64,000 nucleotides of DNA from Gaiellasilicea sp963705515 (GTDB lineage: Bacteria > Actinomycetota > Thermoleophilia > Gaiellales > Gaiellaceae): assembly GCA_963705515.1 (NCBI GenBank), contig CAVPJV010000003.1, positions 43,415 through 107,414 of the forward strand, given 5' to 3'. This document shows positions 40,405 through 48,633 of the stretch, piece after piece; within the stretch, counting starts at the first letter, position 1, and the number at the start of each line of letters is the position of its first letter. Under the pieces are notes generated by a model. The model had not been told where the DNA came from, made no database searches, and was given only the letters and a program-made list of their open reading frames with translations. The translations under genes were made by a program, and so were the position numbers.

Positions 40405-42960
40405 ATGCAGCTCCTCGAGCGGGAAGGGGCACTGGCTGCGCTCTCGGAGGCGCGGGCCGCGGCAGCGCGGGGAGACGGTCGCGTCGTCGTCGTGACCGGC
40501 GAGCCCGGAATCGGCAAGACCTCGCTCGTCACCCGCTTCGTCGCCGATCTCGACGACGGTGCGCGCGTGCTGCTCGGCACGTGCGACGACCTCTCGATCC
40601 CGCGCCCGCTCGGCGCGATCCACGACCTGGCCGGCTCGCTGTCGCCGGCGCTGGAGGAGGCGTTGGCCGCCGGGGCGTCGCCGCACGAGATCCACCGCCT
40701 GCTGCTCGCCGAGCTCGCGCTGCCGCCGCAGCCGACCGTGCTCGTGCTCGAGGACGTGCACTGGGCGGACGAGGCGACGCTCGACGTGATCATCTTGCTC
40801 GCACGGCGTATCGGGTCGCTGCCCGTGCTGCTCCTGCTCACGTGCCGGGACGGCGAGGTCCCGCCCGGCCATCCGGCCGTCGCCGCCGCGTCCGAGCTGC
40901 TGGAGCTCGGGCCGCTGTCGGCGAGTGCCGTCGCGTCGCTCTCGGGCGACGGTGCCGACGACTTCTACGCCGTCACGGGAGGCAACCCGTTCTACGTCAC
41001 CGAGCTGCTCGCCTCGCGGACGGCCGAGGAGCTCCCGCGCTCGATCACGAACGCCGTGCGGGGTCGCGTCGCTCGGCTGTCCGAGAACGAGCGGCGGCTG
41101 GTTGAACTGGTCTCGGTCGTCCCGAATCGCGTCGCCACCTCCGTGCTCGACGTCGTGCTCCCCGACTGGCCCGCGGCGGCGGAAGAGCCCGAGCGCCGGG
41201 CGCTGCTCGAGGTTCACCCGCGCTCTGTGCGCTTCCGGCACGAGCTCGCTCGCAACGCGATCCGGTCGAGCATCCCGATCGCGGCGCGGCGGCGGCTCCA
41301 TGCCGAGATCCTCGCGGCGCTGCTCGCAGCCGACGCCGATCCCGCCGACATCGTCCACCACGCCGAGGCCGCGGGCGCGGAGGACGTCGTCGCCGAGTAC
41401 GCGCTCCTCGCGGCCCGGAGGGCGGCTGCGCTCGACTCGAACCGTGAGGCGTATTCCCACTATCGCCGCGCCTCGGCATTCCTCGACCGGCTTCCGGCGG
41501 CTGAGCGGGCGGCTGCCCTCGAGGAGCTGGCGGGCGCGGCGTATGCGGTCTACCGGCTCGAGGACGCCTTCAAGGCGATCGCGCGGTCGATCGCGGAGTG
41601 GACGGCACTACGCGACGGGGCGGCCGTCGGCCGCTGCACGCAGATCCTGTCCCGGTTCTACTGGCACGCAGGAGACGGCGACGCCGCGCGCGCGACGGCG
41701 CTCGAGGCGATCGAGATCCTCGAGCCGCTCGGCGAGTCTGTCGAGCTCGCGCGCGCCTACAGCGGCCTCGCCCAGCTCAAGAACCTCGCCGAGTACAACG
41801 ACCAGGCGCTTCTCTGGGGTGAGCGCGCCCTCGAGCTGGCGACCAAGCTCGGCGACGAGCGCACGCGCGCGCACGTCCTCGTCAACATCGCCAGCGTCAA
41901 GCTGGACGTCGACCATCGCCAGGTCTCGCCTCTGCTCGAGGCTCACGCTTTCGCGGACGAGGTCGGCGAGAAGCACGAGGCGACGCGGGCGCTCGGCAAC
42001 CTCGGCTACGCCCTGATGTCCTGGGCACAGCCGGAGCCGGCGATGCGGTATGCGCGTCAGGCGCTCGCCTACGCCGAGCAGAACGAGGTGCACAACCTCG
42101 CCTCGTACATCGCGGTCACGCTTGCGTGGCTGCAGCTGCGGGCGGGGGAGTGGGACGAGGCCGAGCGGGTGACGCAGGCCGAGCTAGAGAAGAGCGTGAG
42201 CGTCGCCCAGCTCGTCGCCAAGACCGTCCTCGCCGAGCTTGCCGTGCGCCGCGGCGACGACGATGCGTCCGAGCGGCTCGCCGACCTGTCGGCGCAGGCG
42301 GTTCGTGCAAGCGAGCCCCAGCGGCTGGCGCCGCTCGTCGAGCTGGAGACCGAGTGGGCGCTGACGACCGGCGCACCGATGCCGATCGAGCGGCTCGAGG
42401 CGCTGCTGGACGCGACCCGGCCGCGGGACTCGCTGGTCGGCTGGGGCGCGGTCCGCGTGGCCGCATGGGCGACCGTCGCCGGGCTCCCCGTCGAGCTCGA
42501 TCCGCCGAACTCGGCTCTGCACGCCGCGATGCTGCGGCGGGACTGGCTCGGCGCGGCGGCGGCATTCGGCGAAGCCGGCTGGACGTACGACCGCGCCCTG
42601 ATGCTCTCGCTCCTCGACGACGAGGACTCGCTCCACGAGGCGATCGAGATCGCCCGCAGCCTCGGAGCGGATCCGCTGACGCACCGCGTGGCCGAGCGCA
42701 TGCGCGAGCGTGGGCTGCGCGTGCCTCAGGGGCCGCGCGGGTCGACCCGGGAGAATCCCGCCGGCCTGACCGCTCGCCAGCTCGAGGTGCTCGCGCTCCT
42801 GGCCGAGGGCCTGACGAACGCGGAGATCGCAGACCGGCTGGTCGTCTCGCCGCGGACGGCGGAGCACCACGTCGCGGCGGTGCTGTCGAAGCTGGGTGCC
42901 GCGACGCGCCGGGATGCTGCCCGGCGCGCCGCGGAGCTGGGACTCGCCGCGCGAGTCTGA
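40405..42960 (+). CDS. Large LuxR-family ATPase regulator (LAL type)
   Basis: 851 residues from ATG at 40405. The N-terminal AAA domain has Walker A GEPGIGKTS (32-40) and Walker B VLVLEDVHWADEATLD. A long helical TPR-like middle region (about 350-700) follows. The C-terminal LuxR HTH is LTARQLEVLALLAEGLTNAE with VVSPRTAEHHVAAVLSKLGA. LAL regulators activate transcription after binding an inducer and ATP. The RTX-like gene on the opposite strand ends 7 bp away; target genes are not evident. Confidence 0.93.
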   Translation: MQLLEREGALAALSEARAAAARGDGRVVVVTGEPGIGKTSLVTRFVADLDDGARVLLGTCDDLSIPRPLGAIHDLAGSLSPALEEALAAGASPHEIHRLLLAELALPPQPTVLVLEDVHWADEATLDVIILLARRIGSLPVLLLLTCRDGEVPPGHPAVAAASELLELGPLSASAVASLSGDGADDFYAVTGGNPFYVTELLASRTAEELPRSITNAVRGRVARLSENERRLVELVSVVPNRVATSVLDVVLPDWPAAAEEPERRALLEVHPRSVRFRHELARNAIRSSIPIAARRRLHAEILAALLAADADPADIVHHAEAAGAEDVVAEYALLAARRAAALDSNREAYSHYRRASAFLDRLPAAERAAALEELAGAAYAVYRLEDAFKAIARSIAEWTALRDGAAVGRCTQILSRFYWHAGDGDAARATALEAIEILEPLGESVELARAYSGLAQLKNLAEYNDQALLWGERALELATKLGDERTRAHVLVNIASVKLDVDHRQVSPLLEAHAFADEVGEKHEATRALGNLGYALMSWAQPEPAMRYARQALAYAEQNEVHNLASYIAVTLAWLQLRAGEWDEAERVTQAELEKSVSVAQLVAKTVLAELAVRRGDDDASERLADLSAQAVRASEPQRLAPLVELETEWALTTGAPMPIERLEALLDATRPRDSLVGWGAVRVAAWATVAGLPVELDPPNSALHAAMLRRDWLGAAAAFGEAGWTYDRALMLSLLDDEDSLHEAIEIARSLGADPLTHRVAERMRERGLRVPQGPRGSTRENPAGLTARQLEVLALLAEGLTNAEIADRLVVSPRTAEHHVAAVLSKLGAATRRDAARRAAELGLAARV

Positions 42961-42967
42961 GCGGCCT

Positions 42968-45667
42968 CTATTCGCCCGGCCCCAGGTTGATGACGGGCGT
43001 GAGCAGCAGCTCGACGTTCGGGTCGACGAAGACGTCGTCGTTGCCGTCGAGCGTCTGGATCCGCAGCGTGTCGTTGAGGCCCTCGCTGCCGGCGATCCGC
43101 ACCTCGGCCGCGAGCCCCGTCACGGACACCTCGTCGCCCACGCGCGTCGCCCGGACGACGTCGCGCCCTGCGGTGCCGTTGACGACGACGCTGTCGGGCG
43201 TGCCGTCGCCGCCGCCGATGCTGGCGCTGAGGTCGACGTCGACGTTGTTGACGCCGGTGCCGGCAAGGTCGTCGACGGTGACCGTGTCGGTGCTGCCGAG
43301 AGCTCGGATGCGAACGCGCTCGATCCCGTCGAAGTCCATCGTGATCGAGGCGACGTCGCGGGTCAGCCGGGTGCGGCCGCCGTTCGCCCCGAGCGTGATC
43401 TGCTCGGGCGCGTTGGAGCCGTTGAAGTCGAGCTGGTCGTTGCCGCTCTGGCCGTCGACGGTGTCGCTGCCGTCGCCGGGGTCCCATTGGAAGCGGTCGT
43501 CGCCGGCTCCGAGTGTGGCCTGGTCGGCGCCGATGTTGCCGTCGACGCTGTCGTTGCCCTTGCCGCCGTTGAGGGCGTCGGCGCCGTCGCCGCCGCGGAG
43601 ATCGTCGTTGCCGTCGCCTCCCTCGAGCGTGAGGGTCGTGAGCGCACCGATGCCGTTGCCGGCGGCGATCAGGTCGTCGCCGTCCTCGCCCGAGACGATC
43701 AGGCTCTCGACAGCCGCGACGTCGAAGAGGCCGCTGGCGGTGTTGTCGACCGCGACCTCGGCGCCGTTGCGGACGATCGCGATCACATCGGCGTCCGGGG
43801 TGCCTTCGTAGCGGGCGGTGTCATCGCCGTCGCCGCCGTCCATGTGCAGCGGTATCGCGCTGGTGACACCGACGGTCATCGTGACGACGTCGGCGCCGCC
43901 GAGGGTCGCGGCGACGAAGTTGTCCAGCGTCGGCTCGCCGCCGGTGACGCGGGTCTGGGCGCCGAGGCCGTTGACGACCGGGCGTCCGTCCGGGCTCGCG
44001 AACGAGACCTTGTCCGCCTCGTCCGTACCGCGGGCGATGACCGTGTCGGCCGCGCCGTCGCCGCCGCCGATGATCGCGTCGAGGTCGACGTCGACGTTCT
44101 TGAGGTTCGTGCCGTCGAGGTTGTTGACGGTGATGGTGTCCGTGCTTCCAAGTGCGCGGATGGTGGTGGCTTCGATCCCGTCGAAGTCCATCGTGATCAA
44201 GGCGACGTTGCGGGTCAGCCGCACCCGATCGGCGCTCGCGGAGAGCTCGATCTGCTCGGGCGCGTTGGAGCCGTTGAAGTCGAGCTGGTCGTTGCCGCTC
44301 TGGCCGTCGACGGTGTCGCTGCCGTCGCCGGGGTCCCACTGGAAGCGGTCGTCGCCGGCTCCGAGCGTGGCCTGGTCGGCGCCGATGTTGCCGTCGACGC
44401 TGTCGTCGCCCTTGCCGCCGTTGAGGGTGTCGGCGCCGTCGCCGCCGCGGAGATCGTCGTTGCCGTCGCCTCCCTCGAGCGTGAGGGTCGTGAGCGCACC
44501 GATGCCGTTGCCGGCGGCGATCAGGTCCTCGCCGTCGAGGCCGGAGACGATCAGGCTCTCGACCCGAGCGGTGTCGAAGATCGCGCTGGCCGTGTTCACG
44601 ACCGCGACCTCGGTCCCGTTCCGGAGCAGCGAGATCTCATCCGGGCCGGCAGTGCCGTTGTAGCGGGCGGTGTCGTCGCCGTCGCCGCCGTCGAAGTGGA
44701 GCGGGATCGAGCTGCTGACGCCGACCGTCATCGTGGCGATGTCTGCGCCGCCGATGGTCTGGGCGACGACGTTGTCGAGGGTCGCCTCGCCGCCGGTGAC
44801 GCGGGTCTGGGCGCCGAGGCCGTTGACGACCGGGCGTCCGTCCGGGCTCGCGAAGGAGACCTTGTCCGCCTCGTCGCTGCCGCGGGCGATGACCGTGTCG
44901 GCCGCGCCGTCGCCGCCGCCTGCGATCGAGTCGAGGTCGACATCGACGAGCTCGAGGTCGGTTCCGCCGAGATCGCCGACCGTCGTGACGTCGCTGCCGC
45001 CCAGCGAGCGCAGGTTGACGTGCTCCAGTCCGTCCAGGTCCATCGTGATCGAGCCGATGTTCCGGAAGAGCACGGCGCGGCCTGCACTGGCGGAGAACGT
45101 GATCTCTTCGGATGCGTTCGAGCCGTTGAAGTCGAGCCGGTCGTTGCCGCCCTGACCGTCGACGATGTCGCTGCCGTCACCGGGGTCCCACTGGAAGCGG
45201 TCGTCGCCGGATCCCATCGAGGCCCGGTCGGCGCCGATGTTGCCGTCGGCGAAGTCCTCGCCGGCGCCGCCGACGAAGCTCTCGGCTCCCGCGCCGCCGA
45301 TCAGTGTGTCGTCGCCGGAGCCGCCGTTCATCGTCACCTGCTCGTCGGTGAACGTCCCGCCGCTCTGGTCGATGCGGACGTCGTCGTCGCCGGCACCGGC
45401 CTCGACGTCGATCGCGGTGAAGGTGCTCCGGTCGAAGCTGAAGTCGGCGGTCCCGTCCGCACCGACGTCGGCCTGGAGCGTGCCGGGTGCGCCCGGTGCG
45501 AGGCGGAGCACGAGCTTGTCGCTCGCCGCGTTGCCCTTGAGCGTCAATGCGCCCGCCTCGACCCGTGCCGAGTAGGCGGCGTGCGCCTGCTCGGGAACGA
45601 GGCCGAGTGCGGCGGCGGCGAGGCCGCCGGCCACGAGCATTCGGGCAGCAGCAGTCATTCCGGTCAT
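42968..45667 (-). CDS. Secreted RTX-like repeat protein with three long tandem units
   Basis: 899 residues from ATG at 45667, with AAAGGA about 10 bp upstream. A signal peptide (LVAGGLAAAALGLVPEQAHA) leads into an acidic beta-rich protein. It contains nonapeptide-type calcium-binding segments (GGSGDDTLIGGAGAE, GGDGNDDLRGGDGAD, GGKGDDSVDGNIGAD) and the block DRFQWDPGDGSD three times. The protein consists of three units of 284 residues. It probably folds as calcium-stabilised beta-rolls on the cell surface or outside the cell. No type I secretion genes are nearby and an N-terminal signal peptide suggests Sec export. Confidence 0.85.
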   Translation of the reverse strand: MTGMTAAARMLVAGGLAAAALGLVPEQAHAAYSARVEAGALTLKGNAASDKLVLRLAPGAPGTLQADVGADGTADFSFDRSTFTAIDVEAGAGDDDVRIDQSGGTFTDEQVTMNGGSGDDTLIGGAGAESFVGGAGEDFADGNIGADRASMGSGDDRFQWDPGDGSDIVDGQGGNDRLDFNGSNASEEITFSASAGRAVLFRNIGSITMDLDGLEHVNLRSLGGSDVTTVGDLGGTDLELVDVDLDSIAGGGDGAADTVIARGSDEADKVSFASPDGRPVVNGLGAQTRVTGGEATLDNVVAQTIGGADIATMTVGVSSSIPLHFDGGDGDDTARYNGTAGPDEISLLRNGTEVAVVNTASAIFDTARVESLIVSGLDGEDLIAAGNGIGALTTLTLEGGDGNDDLRGGDGADTLNGGKGDDSVDGNIGADQATLGAGDDRFQWDPGDGSDTVDGQSGNDQLDFNGSNAPEQIELSASADRVRLTRNVALITMDFDGIEATTIRALGSTDTITVNNLDGTNLKNVDVDLDAIIGGGDGAADTVIARGTDEADKVSFASPDGRPVVNGLGAQTRVTGGEPTLDNFVAATLGGADVVTMTVGVTSAIPLHMDGGDGDDTARYEGTPDADVIAIVRNGAEVAVDNTASGLFDVAAVESLIVSGEDGDDLIAAGNGIGALTTLTLEGGDGNDDLRGGDGADALNGGKGNDSVDGNIGADQATLGAGDDRFQWDPGDGSDTVDGQSGNDQLDFNGSNAPEQITLGANGGRTRLTRDVASITMDFDGIERVRIRALGSTDTVTVDDLAGTGVNNVDVDLSASIGGGDGTPDSVVVNGTAGRDVVRATRVGDEVSVTGLAAEVRIAGSEGLNDTLRIQTLDGNDDVFVDPNVELLLTPVINLGPGE
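43200..45500 (-). repeat. Three tandem 852-bp units inside the RTX-like gene
   Basis: Equivalent sites recur exactly 852 bp apart: the segment GCCGTCGAC near 43450, 44302 and 45154, and GCCGGTGACGCGGGTCTGGG at 43940 and 44792. The first two units (in window order) are nearly identical over several hundred bases (for example 43400-43690 versus 44252-44542), while the third is more diverged. 852 is divisible by three, so the frame is kept. Unit boundaries are approximate. Confidence 0.85.
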
Positions 45668-45701
45668 CGGAGTGGTTCCTTTCGTGGGAAGGGTCTTGGA
45701 G

Positions 45702-45905
45702 CTAGCTGCGCTGTGTGAGCGCCCTGCCGACCGGCCCGGACGCGGCGGGTGCCGCGTCCTGCCGGTCGGTTGCGCGCCGCAGGAGCCGCGCGATCCGGGT
45801 GCGTGCCGGGACACGGTCGGCGAGCCTGTGGGCGGCCGCCTCGGCCCGCAGCCGTTGCTGTCGGTCGAGGGCGTATTGGTGATGCAGATCGGGGTTCAGG
45901 TTCAC
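45702..45905 (-). CDS. Small basic protein downstream of the methyltransferases
   Basis: 67 residues from GTG at 45905, with GAGGAGAC just upstream. It begins NLNPDLHHQYALDRQQRL and is rich in Arg, Ala and His (AEAAAHRLADRVPARTRIAR). It looks like the small Arg-rich proteins common in Actinomycetota genomes; function unknown. It begins 11 bp after the 35-residue peptide gene and shares its MNL opening. Confidence 0.6.
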   Translation of the reverse strand: MNLNPDLHHQYALDRQQRLRAEAAAHRLADRVPARTRIARLLRRATDRQDAAPAASGPVGRALTQRS

Positions 45906-45916
45906 GCTGTGTCTCC

Positions 45917-46024
45917 TCAGCTGGTCGGGACGGGGGCGTCGATCTTGTGGCGGGCCTGGTTCGCGAGCGCGAGGCGCTCGAGCCCGGGGGCGATGAGCCA
46001 CACGAAGAAGCGGCTCAGGTTCAC
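45917..46024 (-). CDS. 35-residue peptide coupled to the methyltransferase gene
   Basis: GTG at 46024 overlaps the stop of the methyltransferase (GTGA) and has AGGAGG at 46031-46036, so it is very likely translated. It reads NLSRFFVWLIAPGLERLALA then NQARHKIDAPVPTS: a hydrophobic, possibly membrane-binding first half and a polar end. Unknown function. Confidence 0.6.
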   Translation of the reverse strand: MNLSRFFVWLIAPGLERLALANQARHKIDAPVPTS

Positions 46025-46842
46025 GTCGCACCTCCTCTCGTGGCGGCGATGCTCACGCTCTCGACGCCGTACGTCTGGCACGCGTCGAGCGCGCGCTCGG
46101 TGATGAAGCGGTAGTCGTTGCGCCGCGTCTCCGTGATCGCGAACCCGGCCGCCGTGAGCGCGTTCAGGTACGCGGTCGAGGGGATCGCGCCGGCGATGCA
46201 GGCGGCCCAGAGCTCAGTGTTGCGGCGTGTCGCCTCCTTCAGCGGCTCGTCGCTGACCATGTCCGCGATTGCGAGACGTCCACCCGGCCGCAGCACGCGG
46301 GCCGCCTCGGCGAACACGCGATGCTTGACCGGCGAGAGGTTGATCACGCCGTTCGAGATCACGACGTCGAAGCTGCCGTCGTCGAACGGGAGCCGGTCGA
46401 TGCTCGCCTCGACGAAGCGGACGTTGTCGATGCCGTTGCGCTCGGCCAGGCTCTGGGCGTTCGCGAGCTGCGCGTCCGTGAAGTCGACGCCGACGACGCG
46501 GCCGGTCTCGCCGACACTCGTCGCGGCGCAGAAGACGTCCATGCCCGAGCCCGAGCCGAGGTCGAGCACGCGGTCGCCGGGCCTCAGGTCGGCGAGGTCG
46601 AGGTGGTAGCCGACGCCTGCGAACGACGCGAGCGCGGCGTACGGGACGGAAGCGAGCAGCGACTCGGGGTACCCGAGGCGCAGCGCGAGGTTGCGTCCGG
46701 TCTCGAAGTGCCGCGGTGCGAACGGATCACGTGCGACGCCGCGGTACACCTCCTGGACCCGCTGTTCGAGCTCGGTGCGGTCGACGAGCGTCGACGCGTC
46801 AGCCTGTGGCAGCCGCGCGGCGTGGACATGCTCAGGGCGCAT
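46021..46842 (-). CDS. SAM-dependent methyltransferase (ArsM-like)
   Basis: 273 residues from ATG at 46842, overlapping the previous stop by ATGA. Class I methyltransferase core: VLDLGSGSGMDVFCAATSVG, RVVGVDFTDAQLANAQSLAE, NVRFVEASIDRLPFDDGSFD, VISNGVINLSPVKHRVFAEA. The order and the CIAGAI block resemble arsenite methyltransferases, but the full set of arsenic-binding cysteines is not present (only the Cys of WAACIAGAI is near the expected place). Real substrate uncertain. Confidence 0.82.
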   Translation of the reverse strand: MRPEHVHAARLPQADASTLVDRTELEQRVQEVYRGVARDPFAPRHFETGRNLALRLGYPESLLASVPYAALASFAGVGYHLDLADLRPGDRVLDLGSGSGMDVFCAATSVGETGRVVGVDFTDAQLANAQSLAERNGIDNVRFVEASIDRLPFDDGSFDVVISNGVINLSPVKHRVFAEAARVLRPGGRLAIADMVSDEPLKEATRRNTELWAACIAGAIPSTAYLNALTAAGFAITETRRNDYRFITERALDACQTYGVESVSIAATRGGAT

Positions 46843-47669
46843 CAGCGGGTCACCGCCACGGCCTCGATGTAGGTCGCCGGCAGTGCGGTCGCGGCCGACC
46901 CGCCGAGGCGATTCCAGCGGCGCGCCAGGTCGATCAGATCCGCCTCGAGCTCCTTGCGTGCAGCTCCCTCGAGCGCCGCGAAGGCCTTCAGCGTCGGCCC
47001 GTACCAAGTGCGGAAGAAGTCGACGAACTCGCGCGCCGAGGTGAACCTGAACGTGAACGTCCGCTCCTCGACCTCCAGCGAGCAGATCCCGTCGCCGAAG
47101 AGCGAGCGCAGGTGAGCCTCGGTGCCCCAGAGCATCGGCGACTGCACGCCGGCCGGCGGCGGCACGTAGGCGGCGACGGTGCGGAAGAGCTCGCCGATGA
47201 AGCCGTCGGGCGTCCAGCTGGCGAGGGCGATCGTGCCGCCCGGCCTCGTGACGCGGAGGAGCTCGGCGGCCGCCTGCGCGTGGTCGGGCGCGAACATCGA
47301 GCCGAACACGGACGTGACCGCGTCGAAGGAGCCATCCGGGAAGGGCAGCGACTCTGCGTCGCCCTCCACGAACGCGACCGCGAGGCCCTCCGCCTCGGCG
47401 CGACGCCGGCCGCTGTCGAGGAGCGCAGGGACGTAGTCGACGCCGACCACCTCGCAGCCGTGCCGTGCCGCCGCGATCGCGGCGTTGCCGCTGCCGGTGG
47501 CGACGTCGAGCACGCGCCAGCCGGCCTGGAGGTCGGCGGTGTCGCAGAGGTGCTCGGCCACGAGCACGATGCGCGCGGCCACGACGGCGAAGTCGCCGCT
47601 CGCCCAGGCTGCCTGCTGGCGCTGCTTGACCGCTGCCAGGTCGGGAGCGGCGATGTCGATGCTGGTCAT
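46842..47669 (-). CDS. SAM-dependent methyltransferase (ubiquinone/UbiE-like class)
   Basis: 275 residues. ATG at 47669 has GGAGG seven bases upstream, preferred over TTG at 47675. Core motifs: WRVLDVATGSGNAAIAAARH, CEVVGVDYVPALLDSGRRRA, VEGDAESLPFPDGSFDAVTS and ELLRVTRPGGTIALASWTPD. It is the first gene of an operon with the ArsM-like enzyme and two tiny genes. Its substrate is not known. Confidence 0.85.
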   Translation of the reverse strand: MTSIDIAAPDLAAVKQRQQAAWASGDFAVVAARIVLVAEHLCDTADLQAGWRVLDVATGSGNAAIAAARHGCEVVGVDYVPALLDSGRRRAEAEGLAVAFVEGDAESLPFPDGSFDAVTSVFGSMFAPDHAQAAAELLRVTRPGGTIALASWTPDGFIGELFRTVAAYVPPPAGVQSPMLWGTEAHLRSLFGDGICSLEVEERTFTFRFTSAREFVDFFRTWYGPTLKAFAALEGAARKELEADLIDLARRWNRLGGSAATALPATYIEAVAVTR

Positions 47670-47848
47670 GTTCAAGCCTCCGTGTGAGTTGATCGATCCG
47701 GCTGTTGTTGCCGGGTCAATCGACCGTACGGAGGCGCGCTCACGGCGTCATCGGGGGCGCCTACCCATCTTCGGCGGCGTCGCTACCTATCTGGGCCGCG
47801 TTGCCGAAGCAGTGGACGGCAGCCCGGGCAGCACCGTAGACTCGCGGC

Positions 47849-48049
47849 ATGAGCTATGCGCTGAAACTCGCCGGGGTCGGAGTCCTCTTCCTGATCGTCG
47901 GCTTCATCGGGATCGCCCTCTTCGGCGCGCTCTGGGCCAGGATCGGCATCGGCGCGGCGCTGGTGATCGTCGTCGGCGGCCTCCTGTTCTTCGCGTGGCG
48001 CCAGGATCAGAAAGCCCGCGAGGCGCGCGCGGGCCTCGACCGCATCTAG
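47849..48049 (+). CDS. Small two-helix membrane protein
   Basis: 66 residues. Two membrane helices (VGVLFLIVGFIGIALFGALW and GIGAALVIVVGGLLFFAW) and a charged end (RQDQKAREARAGLDRI). Single gene between a divergent methyltransferase operon and a convergent SHOCT protein. Not recognised beyond topology. Confidence 0.65.
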   Translation: MSYALKLAGVGVLFLIVGFIGIALFGALWARIGIGAALVIVVGGLLFFAWRQDQKAREARAGLDRI

Positions 48050-48082
48050 ACAGCAACTGAGCGCCGCGCGCCGACGTCCTTC

Positions 48083-48131
48083 GAGCCGAAGGACCTGCGC
48101 CTGCTCTTGCGAGACGCAGATCCTTCGGCTC
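48083..48131. terminator. Bidirectional hairpin between convergent genes
   Basis: GAGCCGAAGGA-C-CTGCG (48083-48099) pairs with CGCAG-A-TCCTTCGGCTC (48115-48131) with one internal mismatch and a 15-base loop. It lies between two convergent stops (48049 and 48140). No T-run on either strand, so termination by this hairpin is plausible but not certain. Confidence 0.55.
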
Positions 48132-48139
48132 GGCGTGCG

Positions 48140-48541
48140 CTACGCGAGCGCCTTCTGCTTGATCGCGTCGAACTCGGCCTGCGAGATCGCGCCGCTGTCG
48201 AGCAGCTGCTTGGCCTTGTCGATCTCCGCGGCGGCACCGCCGCCGCTGGTCGCGGTCGAGCGGATGTAGTCGTCCATCTGTGCCCGTTGGGCTTGGGCTT
48301 TGTCCATCGCCCTCTGCGTCATCCCCTCGTTGTTCGCGATCAGGTACACGAACACACCGAGGAACGGCAGCAGGATCACGAAGAGGATCCAGAGCGTCTT
48401 GCCACCGCCGCCGATGTCGTGCCGGGTGAAGATGTCCGCGATGATCCTGAACAGCAGGACGAACCAGATCACCCAGGCGAAGAAGACGAGCATCGACCAG
48501 AAGACGCCGAGGAATGGATAGTCGTAGGCGAGTAGTGCCAC
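48140..48541 (-). CDS. Membrane protein with PLDc_N-like helices and SHOCT domain
   Basis: 133 residues from GTG at 48541 (GGAGGT upstream). Two membrane helices (FWSMLVFFAWVIWFVLLFRI and LWILFVILLPFLGVFVYLIA) of the PLDc_N type are followed by a short linker and a C-terminal SHOCT domain (IDKAKQLLDSGAISQAEFDA). SHOCT domains are thought to mediate oligomer contacts. Function unknown. Confidence 0.82.
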   Translation of the reverse strand: MALLAYDYPFLGVFWSMLVFFAWVIWFVLLFRIIADIFTRHDIGGGGKTLWILFVILLPFLGVFVYLIANNEGMTQRAMDKAQAQRAQMDDYIRSTATSGGGAAAEIDKAKQLLDSGAISQAEFDAIKQKALA

Positions 48542-48633
48542 GTTCGGTTGCACCTCCGTATGGAGCGAGTGGGGTCGCCAGAACCTACCCGAGGGAGTCG
48601 GACGGCGCTTGCCGGTTCGTGTACAAGACGCAA

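Noticed and set aside
43200..45500. Regular repeats suggesting a CRISPR array
   Set aside because: The repeat period is 852 bp and encodes protein; there are no short repeat-spacer units and no cas genes.
42896..45718. A 940-residue open frame on the plus strand, rich in Val/Asp/Arg
   Set aside because: Antisense shadow of the RTX-like repeat gene; its periodicity comes from the 852-bp units.
46021..46842. A definite arsenite methyltransferase (arsM) call
   Set aside because: The fold and block order fit, but the conserved arsenic-binding cysteines are incomplete, so only ArsM-like is justified.
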